NCBI GenBank assembly: GCA_005879255.1
Contig: VBKY01000011.1
Coordinates: 1 to 18,914, forward strand
Reading direction: 5' to 3'
Length of the DNA: 18,914 bases
Origin: Deltaproteobacteria bacterium
GTDB taxonomy: Bacteria; Desulfobacterota_B; Binatia; UBA9968
In this document: in pieces, positions 14,189 through 18,914 of the stretch
Numbering within the stretch: the stretch's first letter is position 1
Layout of the letters: the number at the start of each line of letters is the position of its first letter
Notes under the pieces: model-generated
Seen by the model: only the letters and a program-made list of their open reading frames with translations
What the model was told of the DNA's origin: nothing
Databases searched by the model: none
Program-made: the position numbers and the translations under genes

Positions 14189-15868
14189 TCAATTCGGCGA
14201 CCTTTTTCGATGCTTTCGGAACGGGCTTTCGTCTGTTAGGCAAACCAGCAACCCCTCTTCCGGGCGGAGGTGAAGGTCACCTCGCACCCGCTCGCCTTTG
14301 CGATCCAGATACGTCGAGAGCGCAATCCTTCCTTCAGACGCCTTGTTTGAAAAATTGATCACCTGCGGCTGAAGCCCTAAGTTTAGCGCGATTAGAAATG
14401 CGCTCTCCCGATCACGGCGCACATAAGTGAGCAGATCCCCATCGGCTTCCATCGGCTCGAATTGTCCCACCTCGAGCGCCGACTCGCCACGACGAACTTT
14501 GATGAGGCGGCTGTAAAGGTTGAGCATCGACCCCGGGTCATCGCGCTCTGCTTCCACGTTCACCTGGGTGTAGTCTTCAGCAATCGGCAACCAGGGTTCG
14601 CCTTCGGTAAATCCCGCGTTCTTTGTCGCGCTCCACTGCATGGGAGTTCGCTGGGGATCGCGACCCAGACCGCGACCCGGAACATTTTTCTCGTACGGGT
14701 CCTGAACCTTTTCCAAAGGAATTTCCACATCACGCATGCCGATCTCATCGCCATAATAAAGTGTCGGCGTGCCGCGCAGGGTGAGCAGCAGCATCGCCGC
14801 TAACCGCGCCTGGGCCGGACCGACCCGGGATGCGATGCGTGGCCGGTCGTGGTTTCCGAGAACCCAGTTCGGCCATCCATGCTCCGGCAGTGCCGCTTCG
14901 TATTCCCCGATGATTCGAGCGATATCGCGCGCATGCCACTTGGCGAGGAGAAGCTGAAAGTTGAAGGGGACGTGGACGCCGCCAAGATCGATGCCATAGT
15001 ATTGTACCAGCCGCTCCATGGGCAGATAGATTTCACCGATCAGCAGCCGATCTTTGTATTGATCGACCAGGCGCCGCATGCGAGCAATGATTCCGTGCAC
15101 CTCCGATCGATCCGTGGTGTAAAGCGAAATCAGCTTTTGATACGGGTCGCTGCCCTCGCGCCAGCTCGGGTTGGGAGGATTGTCGCGAAATTGATCGTCT
15201 TTGATCAGATGCCAGAGTACATCCACCCGAAAGCCGTCGACGCCGCGCTCCAGCCAAAAACGCAAAACGTTCAGCATCGCCTCGACGACTGCGGTATTGC
15301 GCCAGTTGAGGTCGGGTTGTTCGCGAAGGAAGGCATGGTAGTAGTATTGCTCGGTATGCGCGTCGTATTCCCAAGCGCTTCCTCCAAAGCAAGATAGCCA
15401 GTTGTTCGGCGGCCCGCCGCCCGCGCCGGGGTCACGCCAGATATACCAGTCGCGTTTTGGGTTGTCCCGCGACGATCGCGATGCAACAAACCACGGATGC
15501 TGGTCGGAACTATGATTGGGGACAAAATCCAGGATGACTTTGAGGTCGCGCGCATGCGCCTCTCTGATCAGTCGATCGAAATCAGCGAGCGTGCCGAACA
15601 ACGGGTGGATCGCGGTATAGTCCGCCACATCGTAGCCAAAATCCTTCATCGGCGAGGAGTAAAAGGGCGAGATCCAAACGGCGTCGACGCCGAGCCAGCG
15701 CAGATAATCCAGACGTGAGATCAGGCCCGTGAGGTCACCCACGCCGTCGCCGTTACTGTCCATGAATGAGCGCGGATAGACCTGGTAGATAATGCCCTGT
15801 TGCCACCAAAGATACGTCGCCGCTTTTTTTGCGGTGTCCCGAGTTTGCTCGGTTTGCTGATTGGTCAT
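14189..15868 (-). CDS. GH13 alpha-glucosidase / oligo-1,6-glucosidase-like enzyme
   Basis: The protein has 559 residues, typical of cytoplasmic alpha-glucosidases. It has no signal peptide. The TIM-barrel motifs are in order: GIIYQVYPRSFMDSNGDGVG (25-44), DFVPNHSSDQHPWF (114-127), GVDGFRVD with nucleophile D216, IGEIY with acid/base E279, and GNHD with D341. A QPDLNW element (184-189) and RTPMQW (near 420) are typical of the oligo-1,6-glucosidase/alpha-glucosidase group. It hydrolyses or transfers alpha-linked glucose from short oligosaccharides; exact linkage preference is not readable. It diverges from the trehalose-synthase-like gene across a 247- to 358-bp spacer, and the two may share a regulatory region. 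Confidence 0.92.
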   Translation of the reverse strand: MTNQQTEQTRDTAKKAATYLWWQQGIIYQVYPRSFMDSNGDGVGDLTGLISRLDYLRWLGVDAVWISPFYSSPMKDFGYDVADYTAIHPLFGTLADFDRLIREAHARDLKVILDFVPNHSSDQHPWFVASRSSRDNPKRDWYIWRDPGAGGGPPNNWLSCFGGSAWEYDAHTEQYYYHAFLREQPDLNWRNTAVVEAMLNVLRFWLERGVDGFRVDVLWHLIKDDQFRDNPPNPSWREGSDPYQKLISLYTTDRSEVHGIIARMRRLVDQYKDRLLIGEIYLPMERLVQYYGIDLGGVHVPFNFQLLLAKWHARDIARIIGEYEAALPEHGWPNWVLGNHDRPRIASRVGPAQARLAAMLLLTLRGTPTLYYGDEIGMRDVEIPLEKVQDPYEKNVPGRGLGRDPQRTPMQWSATKNAGFTEGEPWLPIAEDYTQVNVEAERDDPGSMLNLYSRLIKVRRGESALEVGQFEPMEADGDLLTYVRRDRESAFLIALNLGLQPQVINFSNKASEGRIALSTYLDRKGERVRGDLHLRPEEGLLVCLTDESPFRKHRKRSPN

Positions 15869-16115
15869 AGGTGCCGTCCGAGATCTGATCTGGTAAATTC
15901 AGCTCGCTTCAACTGCCATATCCAAATGCTGTGGGAATAACACAAACCCGGCGTGCCTCCCGAAGCCTGAATACGGCTTTGTCATTTTCAAGAAGGCGTT
16001 TCCGAGATATTTCGAGGCGAGGAGATTTCCAGCGAGCTGAGCGCCGAAGCTCATCAATACACGATAAATTTTAAAATGGCCTGCCTCAAGATTGTCGGTC
16101 GGGTATTTTCGCTAA
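15869..16115. promoter_or_regulatory. Divergent intergenic region of the GH13 pair
   Basis: This spacer separates two divergent GH13 genes and must hold promoters for at least one of them. AT-rich stretches occur around 16060-16080. I cannot point to a convincing -35/-10 pair or operator. Confidence 0.35.
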
Positions 16116-16226
16116 ATGTCAGCGGCCGGCGATCGAAGAATCTTTATTTATTCCATTCCATTCGTCGTGTTTTTTATTATTCTAAATAGAGGAGCGCACT
16201 GCACTACTTGGCAACGCCCCCGTCTA

Positions 16227-17915
16227 ATGCCGATGATCAATGACCTTTGGTACAAGAATGCGGTGATCTATTGTCTCTCGGTCGGCACATTCATGGATGC
16301 GAACGGAGATGGAATCGGCGACTTCCAGGGGCTCATGCGTCGTCTGGACTATCTGCACGGACTCGGTATCACGGCGATCTGGCTAATGCCGTTCCAGCCG
16401 TCGCCCTGTCGCGACGATGGATACGATATTTCCGACTACTACGGGGTGAATTCGCGCCACGGCACGCTCGGCGATTTCGTCGAATTCACGCACGGAGCCC
16501 AGCAGCGAGGCATTCGTGTCATTATGGATCTCGTGGTCAATCACACCTCTGACCGTCATCCGTGGTTTCAAGAGGCACGCAGTGATCCCAACTCGAAATA
16601 TCGCGATTGGTACATCTGGTCCGATAAGAAGCCGCCCCATGCCAAGAAAGGAATGGTGTTTCCGGGAGTACAGAAATCGACCTGGTCTTACGACAAGAAC
16701 GCGCGCGCGTGGTATTTCCATCGCTTCTACGATTTCCAACCGGATCTTAACACCTCGAACCCGCACGTTCAGGCGGAAATCCTGAAAATCATGGGATTCT
16801 GGATTCAGCTTGGTGTTATAGGATTCCGGATGGACGCGGTGCCGTTCGTCATATCAACGAAGGGGCCTCGCGTCAAAAAGCCCGTGGAGCAATACGACAT
16901 GTTGCGTTCGCTGCGCGAATTTCTGCAATGGCGCGAGGGCGATTCTATCATTCTCGCCGAAGCCAATGTTCTGCCCAAAACCGACATGGAATATTTTGGT
17001 GAAGACGGCGATCGCATGCACATGATGTTCAATTTTCAGGTCAATCAGAATTTGTTTTACGCATTGGCAGCCTCGGACTGCCGGCCGCTTGTGCAAGCGC
17101 TCAAAGCCACGAAGCTACGGCCCGCGACCGGCCAATGGGGTTTGTTTTTGCGCAATCACGACGAGCTTGATCTCGGCCGCTTGACCGAAGAGCAACGCCA
17201 ACGCGTGTTCGATTGCTTTGGGCCCGAGAAGGAGATGCAGCTCTATGAGCGCGGTATCAGACGTCGACTGGCGCCGATGTTGAATGGGGACCGGCGCCGT
17301 ATCGAGCTCGCATACAGCCTGATGTTCACGCTTCCCGGAACACCGGTCGTCCGCTATGGCGACGAAATCGGCATGGGGGATGATCTCAACCTGCCCGAGC
17401 GCAATTGCGCCCGCACGCCTATGCAATGGTCGACGGAACCTCACGCGGGATTCACAAAATCAGACAAGCCTATCCTGCCGGTTATCAGCGATGGAGCCTA
17501 CGGCTACCAGCACGTCAATGCCGCGGAGCAGCGGCGCGATCCGAATTCGCTACTCAACTGGACCGAGCGCATCATCCGCATGCGCAAGGAAGTTCCGGAA
17601 GTCGGCTGGGGCGACTTTGAAGTGCTTTCGACTCGAGATCCGGCGGTGCTCGCAATCCGCTACGACTGGCGCAACAATTCAGTCCTGTTTGTCCATAATT
17701 TGGATGCGATTCCCAGGGAGGTGGCGTTCTCCACTGGATTGCGAGGTAATGAAGCACGCGTGCTGGTAAATCTATTGACCGAGGACCACAGCCGAGCCGG
17801 AGAAGATGGAAGGCATCACTTGCTGCTCGAGGCGTACGGCTATCGCTGGTACCGGGTCGGCGGCCTCGATTACTTGCTCAAGCGTAGCGAGATTGAGATG
17901 CCAAAAGCACGCTGA
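16227..17915 (+). CDS. GH13 trehalose synthase-like protein (TreS-type)
   Basis: The protein has 562 residues from ATG 16227. The start WYKNAVIYCLSVGTFMDANG is that of maltose/trehalose-converting TreS enzymes. Catalytic motifs are FRMDAVPF (nucleophile), LAEAN (acid/base) and RNHDELDL (third Asp). The segments IRRRLAPMLNGDRRRIELAY, LPGTPVVRYGDEIGMGDDL and RTPMQWS are characteristic of TreS, which interconverts maltose and trehalose in the cytoplasm; some relatives only hydrolyse. The frame is open further upstream to ATG 16116 and would add 37 residues with a hydrophobic stretch (IFIYSIPFVVFFII). I reject that start because family members begin near WYKNA, although GAGGAG at 16189-16194 is too far from ATG 16227 to settle it. 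No fused maltokinase domain is present. Confidence 0.88.
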   Translation: MPMINDLWYKNAVIYCLSVGTFMDANGDGIGDFQGLMRRLDYLHGLGITAIWLMPFQPSPCRDDGYDISDYYGVNSRHGTLGDFVEFTHGAQQRGIRVIMDLVVNHTSDRHPWFQEARSDPNSKYRDWYIWSDKKPPHAKKGMVFPGVQKSTWSYDKNARAWYFHRFYDFQPDLNTSNPHVQAEILKIMGFWIQLGVIGFRMDAVPFVISTKGPRVKKPVEQYDMLRSLREFLQWREGDSIILAEANVLPKTDMEYFGEDGDRMHMMFNFQVNQNLFYALAASDCRPLVQALKATKLRPATGQWGLFLRNHDELDLGRLTEEQRQRVFDCFGPEKEMQLYERGIRRRLAPMLNGDRRRIELAYSLMFTLPGTPVVRYGDEIGMGDDLNLPERNCARTPMQWSTEPHAGFTKSDKPILPVISDGAYGYQHVNAAEQRRDPNSLLNWTERIIRMRKEVPEVGWGDFEVLSTRDPAVLAIRYDWRNNSVLFVHNLDAIPREVAFSTGLRGNEARVLVNLLTEDHSRAGEDGRHHLLLEAYGYRWYRVGGLDYLLKRSEIEMPKAR

Positions 17916-18008
17916 AGGACCGAGGGGCGCCTTGCTGGGCCTCAAACCAACCAAACTTTTTACAGCGCGTCAGACAGCACCGGAAAACCCGAATAAGGGG
18001 GGTCTGTC

Positions 18009-18128
18009 ATGCGCACGCCGCTCAGAGACCATCCGCTAATGCGTCGCGGTCCTATTTCCAACTGGCCGCCGCTCTGGATGTTAGCCAACGTGGGGCCATT
18101 CGGGAGAAGCTACTATCCAGGGCGATAG
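18009..18128 (+). pseudogene. Truncated paralogue of the DHPLM...NWPPVW protein
   Basis: A 39-codon frame after a purine-rich AAGGGGGG (17995-18002) starts MRTPLRDHPLMRRGPISNWP and continues PLW. This matches the N-terminus of the protein at 13691-13993 (DHPLM, then NWPPVW). The remaining 60 residues of that family are absent, the frame ending at TAG 18126-18128. Either a frameshift removed the rest or this is a short family member. Confidence 0.5.
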
Positions 18129-18198
18129 AACAATAACTGAGAGTGAACAGAGCAAAAAGAAATCGTCTGGGAGAAAACGTAAGTGGGGTCCTTCTGCA

Positions 18199-18375
18199 TC
18201 AGCTGTTGCGTTTTTCTGTTTCCTTCTTCGAACCGCCGGGACGGAAAAGAGCCGTGATCCTCTTTTTGATCTCAGGTTTGCGCGCGCCGGTGTCTTGCTT
18301 ACGGGGTTGTTCTCTCAGCAACTTATTCACGCGCCGGTATAGGTCGACGAGTGATATAGAGGGCCTGATCGGCAT
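18199..18375 (-). CDS. Small basic hypothetical protein, 58 aa
   Basis: From ATG 18375 to TGA 18199 the frame reads MPIRPSISLVDLYRRVNKLL, followed by a Lys/Arg-rich helical part (KKRITALFRPGG) and ending EKRNS. AAGGAG at 18382-18387 is 6 bases before the ATG, an excellent site, and this decides between it and the longer plus-strand frame over the same bases. No family is recognised; the basic composition would allow nucleic acid binding. Confidence 0.6.
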   Translation of the reverse strand: MPIRPSISLVDLYRRVNKLLREQPRKQDTGARKPEIKKRITALFRPGGSKKETEKRNS

Positions 18376-18448
18376 AAAATGCTCCTTTCACCACGCTTGA
18401 GCACCGGATCAATCAGCCGGGGACTGCGATGGCACAAAGATCCAAAAA

Positions 18449-18914
18449 TCACACATCTTTATGTTTTTTCGGCACTGGAATACCGTACCGGGAAAAGGAC
18501 CGTCGGAATCTCGAATGCAAGCCCAGTTGCTGCAATTTTTCAGCAGTAAACGTTCTGGAGTCACTCTGACCGTCGGATTCCTGGTAATCGACAGAAACAG
18601 AATCAGGCGTCCATAAAATGTGAAAAGAGCTGACCTCGGTTCTATCAAGGTGATCGCCCAAGCTACGCAAAAGTTGAGACAGCTTACTTGAACCTTGCGT
18701 TTGTGACGAAGAATGGGTTCGCCTTTGTTTTTGTCGGTGGGAATCAAGCCGTGAAATATCAAGCGGCGTGAAACGCAACGGCCGATAAACTGTCGATCGG
18801 CGACTGCTCTGCTCGGTAAAATCGCTTTGGCCAATAGCGTTTCGCAAAATCCAATCACCCGTTTGAGTCAGGGAATCGCTTCGAACGAGATAGTCTTGGC
18901 CATCCTTCTCCAGC
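18449..18914 (-). CDS. Hypothetical protein, 5' end outside window
   Basis: The frame is open from the window end to the stop at 18449, giving 154 residues of a longer protein. The first visible part, LEKDGQDYLVRSDSLTQTGD followed by WILRN, is normal-looking protein, so the start is beyond 18914. A Gln/Ser/Arg-rich linker comes next, then a likely folded segment (SSKLSQLLRSLGDHLDR, SFHILWTPDSVSVDYQ, SRTFTAEKLQQLGL) and a basic C-terminus. The longer-looking minus frame at 18409-18858 is a shadow with worse composition. Function unknown. Confidence 0.6.
   Translation of the reverse strand, partial: LEKDGQDYLVRSDSLTQTGDWILRNAIGQSDFTEQSSRRSTVYRPLRFTPLDISRLDSHRQKQRRTHSSSQTQGSSKLSQLLRSLGDHLDRTEVSSFHILWTPDSVSVDYQESDGQSDSRTFTAEKLQQLGLHSRFRRSFSRYGIPVPKKHKDV

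Noticed and set aside
17916..17990. A terminator after the trehalose-synthase-like gene (GAGG...CCTC with a later T run)
   Set aside because: Only four continuous pairs can form and the T run is too far from them.
1..18914. CRISPR arrays, tRNA or rRNA genes, riboswitches
   Set aside because: No regularly spaced repeats, no cloverleaf ending in CCA and no rRNA stretches were recognised by eye.

Overview
The window looks like a piece of a moderately GC-rich genome from an uncultured soil or sediment bacterium. Gene style suggests a deltaproteobacterium-like or Binatota-like lineage: NorD/NorQ proteins, a TAXI-type binding protein next to a molybdenum hydroxylase, divergent GH13 enzymes, and many short lineage-specific proteins. 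That placement is inference; there is no rRNA or other marker gene here.

Region 1 (1-5934) is metabolic. The C-terminal part of a NorD/CbbO-like VWA protein (+) meets a NorQ/CbbQ/MoxR-type AAA+ ATPase (-) tail to tail, with two hairpins between them. A TAXI-type solute-binding protein without a signal peptide and a xanthine-dehydrogenase-family molybdopterin subunit follow on the + strand. The iron-sulfur and FAD subunits normally encoded beside such a subunit are not in view.

Region 2 (5941-7332) is an insertion sequence lying 6 bp after the hydroxylase stop codon. It has imperfect 22-bp terminal inverted repeats, two copies of a 19-bp motif at each end, and a DDE transposase whose best ribosome site is in a different frame, joined to the main frame by an A6 run.

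Region 3 (7549-9629, - strand) holds a small secreted Cys-containing protein, a secreted SHOCT-type peptide, a PCYCGCG-family secreted protein and a class I SAM methyltransferase. The PCYCGCG gene is the most notable item. An in-frame TGA falls where the family has the first Cys of its C-terminal CxxC. The frame then stays open to a normal family C-terminus, and a 7-bp hairpin lies at SECIS-like distance after the TGA. It is either an undescribed selenoprotein (UxxC) or a fresh nonsense mutation.

Region 4 (9700-14010) is accessory and partly decayed. It has a broken SRAP gene, a broken spore-coat-U-type gene, several short proteins of unknown function, and a 52-aa metallothionein that is easily missed because of its size.

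Region 5 (14189-17915) is a divergent pair of GH13 enzymes, an alpha-glucosidase-like protein (-) and a trehalose-synthase-like protein (+), suggesting alpha-glucoside/trehalose metabolism. Region 6 (17916-18914) carries short lineage proteins, including a truncated paralogue of the protein at 13691-13993, and the 3' part of a gene that runs off the window.
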